Notes: a model not told the origin generated them from the letters alone. Shown: positions 1-9,804, counted from the stretch's first letter. The stretch: 28,670 nucleotides of DNA from Christensenella sp. UBA7102 (GCA_002492415.1 DKYK01000077.1:14220-42889), one strand, 5' to 3'. Numbers and translations: made by a program.

Positions 1-1
1 C

Positions 2-1700
2 ATCGACATCGGCGGGCAGGACATCAAGTGTTTCAAGATCAAAAACGGCGTCATTGATAATATATTCCTCAACGAAGCCTGCTCATCGGGCTGCGGCAGC
101 TTTCTGCAGACCTTTGCCGGCGCGCTGGGCTACACCATCGAGGATTTTGCCAAGAAGGGCCTTTTTGCCGACAAGCCCGTGGATCTGGGCTCGCGCTGCA
201 CGGTGTTTATGAATTCTTCCGTAAAGCAAGCGCAGAAGGACGGCGCGTCTATTGAGAACATCTCGGCGGGACTGTCCATCTCCGTGGTCAAGAACGCGCT
301 GTATAAGGTCATCCGCGTGGGCAGCGTCGAGGAGCTGGGAAAGCACATCGTGGTGCAGGGCGGCACGTTCCTAAACGACGCGGTGCTGCGGGCCTTTGAG
401 CAGGAGATTGGCCGCGACGTCATCCGCCCGTCGCTTGCGGGGCTGATGGGCGCGGTGGGCGCCGCGCTGTATGCCCGCGCCCATTGCAAGGGCGAGCGCA
501 GCACGCTGCTGACCGCCGAGGAGCTGGAGCACTTCACCCACGAGGTGCAGGCCGTCACCTGCAAGGGCTGTACCAACCACTGCCGCCTGACCATCAACAC
601 CTTTGCCGACGGCAAGAAGTTCATCGGCGGCAACCAGTGCGCCAAGCCGCTGTCCACACAGCGCAATGCCGAGCGCTATAATCTCTACGATTATAAACGT
701 GAGCTGCTTGCGCAGTTCGATGACAGGCCCGGCACGCGCCAGACTATCGGCCTGCCCATGGGATTGAATTTCTATGAGCTGCTGCCCTTCTGGCACACTT
801 TCTTTACCGACCTGGGCTTTGGCATCAAGCTCTCGCCCAAGACCACCAAGCAGCTCTACCACCTGGGACAAGCGTCCATCCCGTCGGACACCGCATGCTA
901 TCCCGCCAAGCTGATGCACGGCCATGTGCAGGCGCTGGTGGACGCGGGGGTTGACGCCATCTTCTACCCCTGCATGAGCTATAACTTCGATGAGCACCTG
1001 GGCGACAACCACTACAACTGCCCCGTGGTGGCCTACTATCCCGAGGTCATCATCTCCAACATGAAGAGCGTACGGTCCGTGCGCTTTATCAAGGACTACG
1101 TGGGCATCCATCGGCCGCATGATTTTCCCAAGAAGATGTGCGCCATATTGCAGCGTGAGTTCGGGAAGGAGATTACGCTGCCCATGGTGCGCCGCGCGGC
1201 GAAAAAGGCCTACGCCGCTTACGACGAGTATATGCGCAAGGTGCGTGAAAAGGGCGAGGAATACCTGCGCCTGGCGCGTGAGCGCGGTCTGCCCGTCATC
1301 GTGCTGGCCGGGCGGCCCTATCACCTGGACGGCGAGATTAACCACGGCATCGACGGCTTCATCGCGGATTCCGGCGCGGTGGTGGTGTCGGAGGATTCGC
1401 TGGGAGACGAGTATGTCAAGGCGCCCACTACGGTGCTCAACCAATGGACCTATCACTCCCGGCTGTATGCGGCGGCGCGGTTCATCGCGCAGTCAGGCGA
1501 TCCACACATCAACCTGGTGCAGCTGGTGTCCTTTGGCTGCGGCGTGGATGCCATCACGACCGACGAGGTGCGTGGAATCCTGGAGAGCAGCGACCGCATC
1601 TATACGCAGATCAAGATCGACGAGATCACAAACCTGGGCGCGGTGAAGATCCGCCTGCGCTCGTTGTTCTCGGCAATCGGCGAGAAGGGAGGCTACGGCA

Positions 1701-1708
<8 letters not shown>
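2..1708 (+). CDS. Acyl-CoA dehydratase activase, BadF/BcrA ATPase plus DUF2229 (5' partial)
   Basis: The reading frame is open from base 2, so the N-terminus lies outside the window; 568 residues are visible. The first residues read IDIGGQDIK, the nucleotide-binding motif of BadF/BadG/BcrA/BcrD ATPases. NEACSSGCGSF follows, which fits the cysteine that holds the bridging [4Fe-4S] cluster in 2-hydroxyacyl-CoA dehydratase activators. After about residue 180 comes the CoA-activase region (DUF2229), with a cysteine pair CKGCTNHC and the motifs SDTACYPAKLMHGH and IFYPC. Known members use ATP hydrolysis to push one electron into a dehydratase or a related double-cubane reductase. It overlaps the next gene by 8 nt, so the two are translationally coupled. 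Family members are often about 1000 residues long with two ATPase repeats; a first repeat is probably upstream. The true substrate is unknown. Confidence 0.85.
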
Positions 1709-2972
<1,264 letters not shown>

Positions 2973-2984
2973 CGCCTGCGCAAA

Positions 2985-3036
2985 GCGGCGGCGGCCGCGC
3001 AAAATCTTTTTGCTGCACCGCCGCCGCCTTTTGTTT
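2985..3036 (+). terminator. Intrinsic terminator after the activase operon
   Basis: A 10-bp GC stem (GCGGCGGCGG at 2985-2994 with CCGCCGCCGC at 3018-3027) holds a smaller inner stem GCAAAA/TTTTGC. It is followed by CTTTTGTTTT. It lies 13 nt after the stop codon at 2972. Confidence 0.85.
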
Positions 3037-3153
3037 TACGCTGTGAAACGATGCGTTGAAAATGCCAAAAACAACGCGTTTTCGCTCCGACCTTTGTCAT
3101 TGAGATACAAGTAAAATTATCTTCATATTTTTGTATATGATAAAATCATATCA

Positions 3154-3182
3154 TTGACAAGACAGCGAAAAACCCATATAAT
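3154..3182 (+). promoter_or_regulatory. Consensus sigma-70 type promoter
   Basis: TTGACA at 3154-3159, a 17-nt spacer, and TATAAT at 3177-3182: a perfect match to the vegetative consensus at optimal spacing, inside an AT-rich stretch. The predicted transcript start is near 3189. It should drive the structured RNA region that follows. Confidence 0.85.
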
Positions 3183-3188
3183 AAGCGT

Positions 3189-3412
3189 GTAAACAAAAGA
3201 GCGTGCTGTTCAAATCACGACAGCGGCTTTTTCAAATGTCGAGTAAAAATCGGCTGGAGAAAAGGCTAAGTGTCTCGAAAAAAGATATAAAAACATAGAT
3301 ATGCCGTGCGGTGGTACAGATGAAAAGTCCATTGCGATAGAACGGCAGGGGGGGTGCCATCAATACACATACGATGGCTTGCGCGGCAACAAAGGTTGCC
3401 GCGCATTTTTTG
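3189..3412 (+). ncRNA. Candidate structured non-coding RNA (about 220 nt), unclassified
   Basis: This segment runs from the predicted start of a consensus promoter to a perfect intrinsic terminator and holds no credible ORF. Stems visible by eye are GCTGT/ACAGC (3205-3209 with 3220-3224), TCGAG/CTCGA (3239-3243 with 3274-3278) and a long hairpin at 3302-3347. The long hairpin joins TGCCGT/ACGGCA to GCGGTGG/CCATTGC with a 6-nt bulge and a 14-nt loop. A further stem is GCCATC/GATGGC (3356-3361 with 3373-3378). TGGTAC at 3312-3317 could alternatively pair with GTGCCA at 3354-3359. Single-stranded stretches are A-rich, as in folded RNAs. It could be a stand-alone sRNA (a raiA-type or 6S-like RNA are possibilities I could not confirm), or a riboswitch or attenuator leader for the isomerase-like gene at 3435. 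Confidence 0.55.
3381..3412 (+). terminator. Terminator of the structured RNA / attenuator before the isomerase gene
   Basis: GCGCGGCAAC (3381-3390), loop AAAG, GTTGCCGCGC (3395-3404), then ATTTTTTG. The 10-bp perfect stem and U-tract make it one of the strongest terminators here. It ends only 22 nt before the start codon at 3435, so the downstream gene needs read-through or a promoter not seen. Confidence 0.9.
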
Positions 3413-3434
3413 TTTGCGAAAGGAGAGGGCGAGG

Positions 3435-4250
3435 ATGACGAAACGGAAGGACTGGAAGGTGGGCGCATCCACCGCGTGCGTCCGGCAGGCCACGCCGCAG
3501 CTGGTGCGCGCCTACGCCGAAGCGGGACTGGAGGCGATGGAGATCTCGCTGCCATGGGATCGCTACGGCGAGGTGGACTTTGACGCGATGGCGCAGGCCT
3601 CGCATGAGACGGGGGTGGAACTGTGGAGCCTGCACCTGCCCTACGATAACACCGTGGCCATCGCCCATGCGGACCCCGCCTGCCGCAAGCGCGCATTGGA
3701 GATGGATTCCGAGCTCATCCGCAAGTGCGGCGGCGCAGGGATTCGCCGCTGCGTGATTCACCCCGGCACAGAGCCGACGCCGGACTGTGACCGCCCCGCC
3801 CGCCTTGCCGAGGCAGCGGAGAACCTGCATGCGCTGGCCGAGCTCGCGCTTTGGCAGGGTGTGACGCTGTGCGTCGAGGAGCTGCCGCGTACCTGCCCGG
3901 GAAATTGCTCGGAAGAGATGGCGCAGTTGCTCGCCGCGCACCCCGCGCTGCGCAGCTGCTTTGACACCAATCATCTGCTGCGCGAGACGCACGAGCACTA
4001 CCTGCGCGCCATTGGGTCCAAGGTGGTCACGCTGCACGTGTCGGACTACGACTTTGTGGACGAGCGGCATCAACTGCCCGGCGAGGGGCGCATCGATTGG
4101 AAGACGCTGATTGCGCAGCTGGAAGCGCTGGAGTACGAGGGGCCGTGGATGTACGAGCTGTCGCTCCAGCCCTCTCCGGGTCGCCGCACGGGGCCGGAGT
4201 TGGCGCTGCGCGATCTGGTGGAAAATTACAAAACGCTGTGCGCGCTGTAA
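3435..4250 (+). CDS. Sugar phosphate isomerase/epimerase (xylose isomerase-like TIM barrel)
   Basis: 271 residues from the ATG at 3435, chosen because AAAGGAGAGGG lies just upstream. An in-frame ATG at 3354 would run through the RNA terminator and is unlikely. The sequence fits the AP-endonuclease-2/xylose-isomerase-like TIM barrel. Features are an early AYAEAGLEAMEISLPW strand, ELWSLHLPYDN near residue 60, a metal-type glutamate in CVEELPRTCPGN, CFDTNHLL (Asp/His), VVTLHVSDYDF (His/Asp) and a late glutamate in YELSL. These residues match the His/Asp/Glu divalent-metal set of the family. The substrate is not predictable; relatives act on keto-sugars, inositol derivatives or sugar phosphates. 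It may stand alone, or be read through from the structured leader. VanY follows after 68 nt. Confidence 0.8.
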   Translation: MTKRKDWKVGASTACVRQATPQLVRAYAEAGLEAMEISLPWDRYGEVDFDAMAQASHETGVELWSLHLPYDNTVAIAHADPACRKRALEMDSELIRKCGGAGIRRCVIHPGTEPTPDCDRPARLAEAAENLHALAELALWQGVTLCVEELPRTCPGNCSEEMAQLLAAHPALRSCFDTNHLLRETHEHYLRAIGSKVVTLHVSDYDFVDERHQLPGEGRIDWKTLIAQLEALEYEGPWMYELSLQPSPGRRTGPELALRDLVENYKTLCAL

Positions 4251-4318
4251 CATAGAAAGAACCCGTCTCGTTATTGTTTATTGAGTGGAAGAAACTGCAA
4301 GGAAAGGTCGCATAAACC

Positions 4319-5065
4319 ATGAACAATACGAGACTTACGATAACCAACCGGGTGAGATGGACCGTCTCTCTGATCTGCATTGTGCTGATCCTGCTCGCGG
4401 GCGCGGCGGCGACGGTGGCCTGCGTGCGCCCCGACTGGGTGAGCGGCGTCAAAAAGGCGCTGTTCCGCTCGGGACGATCCGCGGTCACGGTGACCACCGA
4501 TGAAAACTTCCCCTTTAAGCAGAGCGACGACGAGCTGACGCGCATTGTCTCGGCGCGCTTTCCGCTGGAGGAGGGCTTCGCGCCGGAGGATCTGACCACC
4601 CTTTACGACTACAAGGACCGCTCCTTTGAGCTGGCCCGCGCCAGCATTGAGCTGCGCCAGCCCGCCTATGAGGCCGCGCAGGCGATGTTCACCGCGGCGG
4701 GGGAGGATGGCGTGAAGGAATTCATCATTTCCAGCGGCTACCGCACGCGGGATTACCAGCAAACGCTCTACGACAACAGCGACACCGGCTATGTCAACGC
4801 TCCCGGTGAGAGCGAGCACGAGTACGGCCTGACCTTTGACGTGACCACCCGCACGGACCGGTCGGATTTCAGCCAGACGCCGCAGTTCGAGTGGCTGAGC
4901 GCGCACTGCTGGGAGTACGGCTACATCCTGCGCTACCCGGAGGGAAAGGAATCGCTCACCGGAGTGCCCTACGAGTCCTGGCACTACCGCTACGTCGGCA
5001 AGGAAGCGGCAAAGACCATCCATGAAAAGGGCTGGTGCCTGGAGGAGTACGTTGCGCTGAGCTGA
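4319..5065 (+). CDS. Membrane-anchored D-alanyl-D-alanine carboxypeptidase, M15 family (VanY-like)
   Basis: 248 residues, with one hydrophobic segment at about 14-36 preceded by Arg residues. This predicts a type II anchor with the catalytic part outside the cell. The M15B zinc site is complete: SEHEYGLTFD gives His167 and Asp174, and YESWH gives catalytic Glu219 and His222. SGYRTRDYQQTLYD upstream is the typical family block. Such enzymes trim the terminal D-Ala of peptidoglycan stem peptides. No vanA/vanH/vanS-type genes are nearby, so a housekeeping wall-remodelling role is more likely than glycopeptide resistance. AAGGAAAGG upstream serves as ribosome site. Confidence 0.88.
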   Translation: MNNTRLTITNRVRWTVSLICIVLILLAGAAATVACVRPDWVSGVKKALFRSGRSAVTVTTDENFPFKQSDDELTRIVSARFPLEEGFAPEDLTTLYDYKDRSFELARASIELRQPAYEAAQAMFTAAGEDGVKEFIISSGYRTRDYQQTLYDNSDTGYVNAPGESEHEYGLTFDVTTRTDRSDFSQTPQFEWLSAHCWEYGYILRYPEGKESLTGVPYESWHYRYVGKEAAKTIHEKGWCLEEYVALS

Positions 5066-5100
5066 GCCACCGCAAAATAGGATTCTAAACCGCAGCCCTC

Positions 5101-5130
5101 TGTACAACCGCGCCCTTGCCGTGGTATAAT
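5101..5130 (+). promoter_or_regulatory. Extended -10 promoter for the aldo/keto reductase gene
   Basis: TGTACA (5101-5106), an 18-nt spacer, and TATAAT (5125-5130) preceded by TGG, an extended -10 element. The leader to the start at 5186 is about 50 nt and shows no clear hairpin. Confidence 0.6.
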
Positions 5131-5185
5131 GAAAAATAGTAAGACCTTTTCACATCGATACAGAACACAAGGGGGAAATGAAAAC

Positions 5186-6139
<954 letters not shown>

Positions 6140-6153
6140 AACCAACCGCATCC

Positions 6154-6205
6154 AATGTGCAGGGCGCAATGGGGCGCAGAGCCGCCGCAGTGCGCCCTGC
6201 ACATT
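6154..6205 (+). terminator. Long inverted repeat, probable terminator after the aldo/keto reductase
   Basis: A perfect 15-bp stem: AATGTGCAGGGCGCA (6154-6168) with TGCGCCCTGCACATT (6191-6205), and a 22-nt GC-rich loop. The U-tract behind it is poor (CTTTGCGTTT), so termination may be partial. Confidence 0.55.
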
Positions 6206-6235
6206 CTTTGCGTTTGACAAGGGAGGAAAACCATC

Positions 6236-6796
6236 ATGACGCTGCGCATCGCCACGCCCGGGGACGCCCAGGAGCTTCTTGCCATCTACATGCCCTATGT
6301 CACGGGTAGCTGCTATACCTTTGAGACCGAGCCGCCCACCGTGGAGCAGTTCCGTGAGAGGATGAGCGGCATCCAGTCCTTTTTTCCGTATCTGGTGCTG
6401 GAAGAGAGCGGAGAAATTCTGGGTTATGCTTATGCGCATTTTTTCCATGAGCGCAGGGCATATCAGTGGCTGTGCGAAACCACCATCTACGTCCGCGAGG
6501 ACTGTCGGCGCAGGGGATGCGCCTCGCAGCTTTACGGCGCGCTGCTGCGGATACTCGCGGCCCAGGGCTTTTGCGACGCGGTGGCGGTGCTGGGCTGCCC
6601 CAACGAGCCCTCCGAGCGCTTCCATGAGCGCATGGGCTTTTCCCTCGCCATGACGTATGAAGGGGCGGGGTATAAGCAGGGGATGTGGCACGATGTCAAG
6701 TATTATGTCAGGCGCCTCAACCCGCGGAAGGATCAGCCCTGCGACCCCGTGCCCTTTGCCGCTATCGGCAGGCCGGACGGGCGGCCGGGAGATTGA
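6236..6796 (+). CDS. GNAT N-acetyltransferase, phosphinothricin acetyltransferase-like
   Basis: 186 residues with AGGGAGGA upstream. The N-terminus RIATPGDAQELLAIYMPYV and the block TCYTFETEPPT-like near residue 25 are typical of the PAT/bar subgroup of GNAT enzymes. The acetyl-CoA motif is at ECRRRGCASQLY-like residues (REDCRRRGCASQLYGALL, about 86-103). NEPSERFHERMGF near residue 124 is the conserved motif B. PAT-type enzymes acetylate free amino groups of phosphinothricin, methionine sulfoximine or sulfone, which are glutamine synthetase inhibitors. That link to the nitrogen genes in this window is suggestive only. The C-terminal 20 residues are proline- and glycine-rich and probably unstructured. 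Confidence 0.85.
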   Translation: MTLRIATPGDAQELLAIYMPYVTGSCYTFETEPPTVEQFRERMSGIQSFFPYLVLEESGEILGYAYAHFFHERRAYQWLCETTIYVREDCRRRGCASQLYGALLRILAAQGFCDAVAVLGCPNEPSERFHERMGFSLAMTYEGAGYKQGMWHDVKYYVRRLNPRKDQPCDPVPFAAIGRPDGRPGD

Positions 6797-6864
6797 AACC
6801 GGACGAAGCACAGGCTGTGTTTGGCAGTTTAATGCAGCAATATTTTGGATAAGGAGAGAATATT

Positions 6865-7050
6865 ATGAATGGTTTACGCCCGGCATTGGGAGTGGAACCG
6901 ACAGATGATTACGAAAAGGCGAAACAAGATGTTATACAGGCCATAATTTCCGTTCGCAATCTGCCTCAGTGGCAACAACAAAAGCTGGCCCAAGAGCTTT
7001 TTGGCGCAGTAAATATTGCGGCGCTGCTCTCTTTACTCAAATGCTATTGA
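6865..7050 (+). CDS. Small protein of unknown function (61 aa)
   Basis: A short ORF with a strong ribosome site, AAGGAGAG at 6851-6858, 6 nt before the ATG. The region is less GC-rich than its neighbours. The protein is soluble and probably helical (DDYEKAKQDVIQAI, then PQWQQQKLAQELF and NIAALLSLLKCY), with one terminal cysteine. No family is recognised. The strong ribosome site argues that it is translated, and conservation would decide. Confidence 0.55.
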   Translation: MNGLRPALGVEPTDDYEKAKQDVIQAIISVRNLPQWQQQKLAQELFGAVNIAALLSLLKCY

Positions 7051-7183
7051 TATCGCAGCATTTCGGTCAAGTGGAACGAAAGAAACAAAATACATCGGAT
7101 ACAGAATCTGTCAGCCCGAGCGGAATAGCGCGCGGCACGCACGGACATACTAGCCTTGCAACCAAAGCAAGGAGGTAAACATT

Positions 7184-7360
7184 ATGCAGAACAAAGCAAA
7201 CGGTCATCAGTGCATCAACTGCCACGTAGATTCCTGTGCCTACAACGACAAGCAGGCCCGCACCTGCACGCTGTCTGCCATTGACGTCAAGCCCTGCTGC
7301 AACTGCCATGACGGCAAGGCCGAAAACGAGACCAACTGCTCGAGCTACCGCGCGAAGTAA
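7184..7360 (+). CDS. DUF1540 domain small cysteine-rich protein (58 aa)
   Basis: A 58-residue ORF, ATG at 7184 with AAGGAGGT at 7169-7176 upstream and TAA at 7358-7360. Eight cysteines sit at positions 10, 13, 18, 28, 38, 39, 41 and 52. The spacing in CINCHVDSCAYN and the later CTLSAIDVKPC matches DUF1540, a Firmicutes family of small proteins thought to bind metal. Their function is not established. A convergent terminator follows 20 nt downstream. It may share a transcript with the 61-residue ORF, since no terminator separates them. Confidence 0.8.
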   Translation: MQNKANGHQCINCHVDSCAYNDKQARTCTLSAIDVKPCCNCHDGKAENETNCSSYRAK

Positions 7361-7380
7361 GCGCTGACGGTTTTCCCCCA

Positions 7381-7430
7381 AAAAGACAGGGAGCCCACCC
7401 AGAAGGACGGGTTCCCTGTCTTTTTATACT
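7381..7430. terminator. Bidirectional terminator between convergent genes
   Basis: A 12-bp stem: GACAGGGAGCCC (7385-7396) with GGGTTCCCTGTC (7409-7420, one G-U pair). It is flanked by AAAA on the left and TTTTTATACTTTTTT on the right, so it can serve the rightward DUF1540 gene and, more weakly, the leftward DUF523 gene whose stop codon it overlaps. Confidence 0.88.
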
Positions 7431-7870
7431 TTTTTGATCCATTCCAGCAGCGCATCCAGCTGCGATTCGCCATATACGGGGATGCCGTTGCGCAGCAGCA
7501 GTTCTGCCGTCACGCCGCGGCCGTCGACGAGCGTGCCGGTGTGCGTGCCGTCATAGATACGCCCGCAGCCGCAGGACGGGCTCCTTTCCTTGAGCAGCGC
7601 GAGCGCGCAGCCCGTCAGGCGCGCAAGGCGCAGCGCCTCCTGCGCGCCCCTTTCGTACTGCGCGGTCACGTCCACGCCGTCGCGCGTCAGCACGCGGCTG
7701 CCGCAGCGCTCGGCGGGGGAGCGGGGCGTGGGCAGCCCGCCCAGCTGTTCGGGGCACACCGGCACCAGCTCGAACGTCTCCGCAAGGCGCTCCATACCGC
7801 AGAGGGATTTGCTTGCGCCGTCGTACCGGCACCGCGCCCCCAGCAGGCATGCGCTGACCAGCACCCTCAT
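7424..7870 (-). CDS. DUF523 domain-containing protein
   Basis: 148 residues. The ATG at 7870 overlaps the upstream stop codon as ATGA, so it is translationally coupled to the flavin-binding protein before it. MRVLVSACLLGARCRYDG at the N-terminus, VCPEQLGGLPTPRSPAE near residue 40 and KERSPSCGCGRIYDG near residue 95 are the signature blocks of DUF523. The conserved cysteines suggest metal or iron-sulfur binding. The function is unestablished; some relatives are fused to DUF1722. A longer frame opens upstream to 8542, but its extra N-terminus is a shadow of the neighbouring gene. Confidence 0.88.
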   Translation of the reverse strand: MRVLVSACLLGARCRYDGASKSLCGMERLAETFELVPVCPEQLGGLPTPRSPAERCGSRVLTRDGVDVTAQYERGAQEALRLARLTGCALALLKERSPSCGCGRIYDGTHTGTLVDGRGVTAELLLRNGIPVYGESQLDALLEWIKKV

Positions 7871-8367
7871 CGCACACAGCCCTCCTCGCCGGGCTTGATG
7901 TTGCTCTTGCCCGTGTAGCTCTCTGCCTCGATGCGGATGGTCACGATGCGGTCCACAACCGTATCGCGGAAAAACGCCGGACCCTCGTATCCCAGGTGGC
8001 GCAGAAGCTGTGTCAGCGAGCGCTCCTTTTCCTGCCGTGTCTGCTCGATTACCGCGCGGCCGCAGCCCATCACGCTGCGATACTTCGCCGTCCACTGGTC
8101 CGTGGTGTCGCTGGGCGCGATGCGTACCTGCCGCGATACCTCGAAAGACACGCGCGGGTTGCGACGCAGGATGTCCAGCTTTTCGCCCTCGTTGGCGCAG
8201 TGAAGGTAAAAGATCAGCTTGCCCTCGTCTGTGAGCGTGTAGCCATAGCTCATGGGCACCACATAGGGCATCCCGCCGTCCGCAAGGCCCAGATGCAGGT
8301 GATTCTCGCCCTCCAATATGGTTCGGATGGCGGCAAGGTCGGTGATCTGTCGGTCGCTTCTTCTCAT
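7867..8367 (-). CDS. Pyridoxamine 5'-phosphate oxidase family flavin split-barrel protein (NimA-like)
   Basis: 166 residues. The block MPYVVPMSYGYTLTDEGKLIFYLH near residues 33-56 (quoted here as MPYVVPMSYGYT and KLIFYLH) is typical of the NimA/PPOX-like FMN split barrel. GEKLDILRRNPRVSFEV follows, then YRSVMGCGRAVI, the usual second strand pair. Members bind FMN or F420-like cofactors and reduce small molecules; nitroimidazole reductases are one branch. The substrate here is unknown. It lies second in a three-gene unit with an AAC(3)-like gene before it and DUF523 after it. Confidence 0.82.
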   Translation of the reverse strand: MRRSDRQITDLAAIRTILEGENHLHLGLADGGMPYVVPMSYGYTLTDEGKLIFYLHCANEGEKLDILRRNPRVSFEVSRQVRIAPSDTTDQWTAKYRSVMGCGRAVIEQTRQEKERSLTQLLRHLGYEGPAFFRDTVVDRIVTIRIEAESYTGKSNIKPGEEGCVR

Positions 8368-8388
8368 CGTCGGTTTCCTTTCTGTGTG

Positions 8389-9129
8389 TTATAGGCCGTA
8401 CAGCGCGCTGCCCTCGGTCAGCAGCGCCTGACGGTAGAGCTCGGTCACGTCGCGCGCGGGCAGGAACATCCAGCGGCTGGCCCCTACGTCGATTTCCTGA
8501 ATGAGTCCACGCGCATAGGCGCGGTCCTGGATGGTGTACCACGCCTTGACGGGCGGCTCGCCGGCCTCAATGAGCCACTCGCCCTCCGGGTAGCGGCGCA
8601 GCGCTTCGGGAGAGGGGGCGAAAAGGTCGCGCACCTTCTGCGGCAGCGCATCCTCAACGTAGTGCATCGCCGTCAGCCGATAGATGTCCACGCCCATCAG
8701 CAGCGCATGACCGCCGCTTTCCAGCACATAATCCAGCCCGCCGACAAGCGCTTCGTTTGCGTGCCTGCCCCACGCCGCCACGCGGAACACGCCGTTCGAT
8801 ACCACCGTGCCCTCCTGCATGCGGAAAAGGTCGGCAATGGCGCCCATCGCGGTGCGCGGCGCGTCGGGCGGCAGGATGCGGATTTTGCTCGTCAGCCCCA
8901 ACGCCTTGTCCTCGTCCGTCAGCGGCGCCGGCGGCGACAGGCGCAGCGCTGGCATGAACAGCGTGCCCGCATCCGTCACCGCCTCCTTCAGCGCTGCAAT
9001 CACAGTTTCCGCGCCGCCCTCCACGTGCCCAAAGCTGCGCAGCGAGCCGTGCACCTCCAGCACGTCCCCGGCCCGCACGCCCAGCGCCCGCAGCGCGGCA
9101 AGCAGATCGGCCTTTGTGACGTTTTTCAT
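8389..9129 (-). CDS. AAC(3) family N-acetyltransferase
   Basis: 246 residues from the ATG at 9129, which has AGGAGGGGG just upstream; a longer frame to 9192 would run into the promoter. The N-terminal LEVHGSLRSFGHVEGGAETV and TLFMPAL blocks, and the central ALLMGVDIYRLTAMHYVED region, match the antibiotic acetyltransferase (AAC(3)/YokD) fold. This fold uses acetyl-CoA to modify the 3-amino group of aminoglycosides. Many chromosomal members have no proven resistance role, so the substrate is left open. It is first in a leftward operon with its own promoter. Confidence 0.85.
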   Translation of the reverse strand: MKNVTKADLLAALRALGVRAGDVLEVHGSLRSFGHVEGGAETVIAALKEAVTDAGTLFMPALRLSPPAPLTDEDKALGLTSKIRILPPDAPRTAMGAIADLFRMQEGTVVSNGVFRVAAWGRHANEALVGGLDYVLESGGHALLMGVDIYRLTAMHYVEDALPQKVRDLFAPSPEALRRYPEGEWLIEAGEPPVKAWYTIQDRAYARGLIQEIDVGASRWMFLPARDVTELYRQALLTEGSALYGL

Positions 9130-9162
9130 GAAACCCCCTCCTTTTGCGAAAAACGGAATCCG

Positions 9163-9192
9163 AGCATAGCGCAAAGCGGAGAGGGAAGTCAA
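9163..9192 (-). promoter_or_regulatory. Promoter of the AAC(3)-PPOX-DUF523 operon
   Basis: Read leftward: TTGACT (9192-9187), an 18-nt spacer, and TATGCT (9168-9163). The predicted start is near 9156, giving a short leader before the ATG at 9129. Confidence 0.7.
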
Positions 9193-9211
9193 GCGAAATC
9201 TGTGCGGAGGG

Positions 9212-9688
9212 CTAGAATTGTTCTTTTTTCCGCTGCTTGCGCAGCGCGGTGCGGCGAAGCCCCGCCTCCAACTCGGCCTTTTCCTCGCCGGTCTCGGCCA
9301 GCAGCGGGGGCACAGGGGTGGGATGGCCCTGTTCGTCCAGCGCCACCAGCACCAGGTAGGCGCGGTTGATCATGCTGCGCTGCCCGTCCAGAGCTTCGAC
9401 GTAGGTATCCACGCGCACCTCCATCGACGTGCGCCCCGTGCACGTCACCACGCCCTCGATGGACACGGTGTCGTTGAGGTACGCGGGCGCCTTGAAGGAC
9501 AGCGTGTCCACCGACGCGGTGGTCACGTTGCGCCCGGAATGCCGCCGCGCCGCCACGGCCGCCACGATGTCGATCCACTCCATCAGCCGGCCGCCGAACA
9601 GGCGTCCCGCGCCGTTGATGTGCTCGTTGAGTACGATCTGCGTCTGCACTGCGCGCGAAAGCCGCGCCGGTTTTGCTTCCATTGTCAT
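9212..9688 (-). CDS. Acyl-CoA thioesterase, hotdog fold (YciA/ACOT type)
   Basis: 158 residues from the ATG at 9688, with GGGAGG 6-7 nt upstream. The diagnostic hotdog motif is LNEHINGAGRLFGGRLMEWI near residues 24-43. It contains the Asn and Gly residues and the following Asp of the catalytic region. VDTLSFKAPAYLNDTVSIEG and the STMEVRVDTYVE-like strand (SMEVRVDTYVEAL) come next. These enzymes hydrolyse fatty or short acyl-CoA to free acid and CoA. The C-terminus is a charged helix (RKQRKKEQF). It has its own promoter and lies 82 nt before the AAC(3) operon promoter region. Confidence 0.88.
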   Translation of the reverse strand: MTMEAKPARLSRAVQTQIVLNEHINGAGRLFGGRLMEWIDIVAAVAARRHSGRNVTTASVDTLSFKAPAYLNDTVSIEGVVTCTGRTSMEVRVDTYVEALDGQRSMINRAYLVLVALDEQGHPTPVPPLLAETGEEKAELEAGLRRTALRKQRKKEQF

Positions 9689-9731
9689 AAGCAACCTCCC
9701 ATTCGAAGCGTTCGCGTGTTTACTGAAATCA

Positions 9732-9760
9732 GGTATATCAGAAATCCGCACAAAATGCAA
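9732..9760 (-). promoter_or_regulatory. Promoter of the thioesterase gene
   Basis: Read leftward: TTGCAT (9760-9755), a 17-nt spacer, and TATACC (9737-9732). Each box matches the consensus at four of six bases. The -35 box abuts the dapL hairpin. Confidence 0.5.
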
Positions 9761-9789
9761 CCCGGACAGGAAGTATACCCGTCCGGGTT
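9759..9789 (-). terminator. Probable terminator after dapL
   Basis: A perfect 9-bp stem, AACCCGGAC (9759-9767) and GTCCGGGTT (9781-9789). Reading leftward it is followed by GCATTTTG, a modest U-tract. It lies 15 nt after the dapL stop. Confidence 0.6.
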
Positions 9790-9804
9790 CAAAATCATGT
9801 ATTT

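Noticed and set aside
3391..3394. AAAG loop in the terminator at 3381-3404 as a fourth ANTAR element
   Set aside because: The AAAG is the tetraloop of the terminator itself. There is no separate competing hairpin and no A1/G4 hexaloop.
4319..5065. VanY as part of a vancomycin-resistance cluster
   Set aside because: No vanH, ligase, vanX, vanS or vanR genes flank it; M15 carboxypeptidases are common in glycopeptide-sensitive Firmicutes.
7424..8542. 372-codon frame suggesting a fusion protein upstream of DUF523
   Set aside because: Only the last 148 codons look like protein. The upstream part is a shadow of the split-barrel gene, and the DUF523 start overlaps that gene's stop as ATGA.
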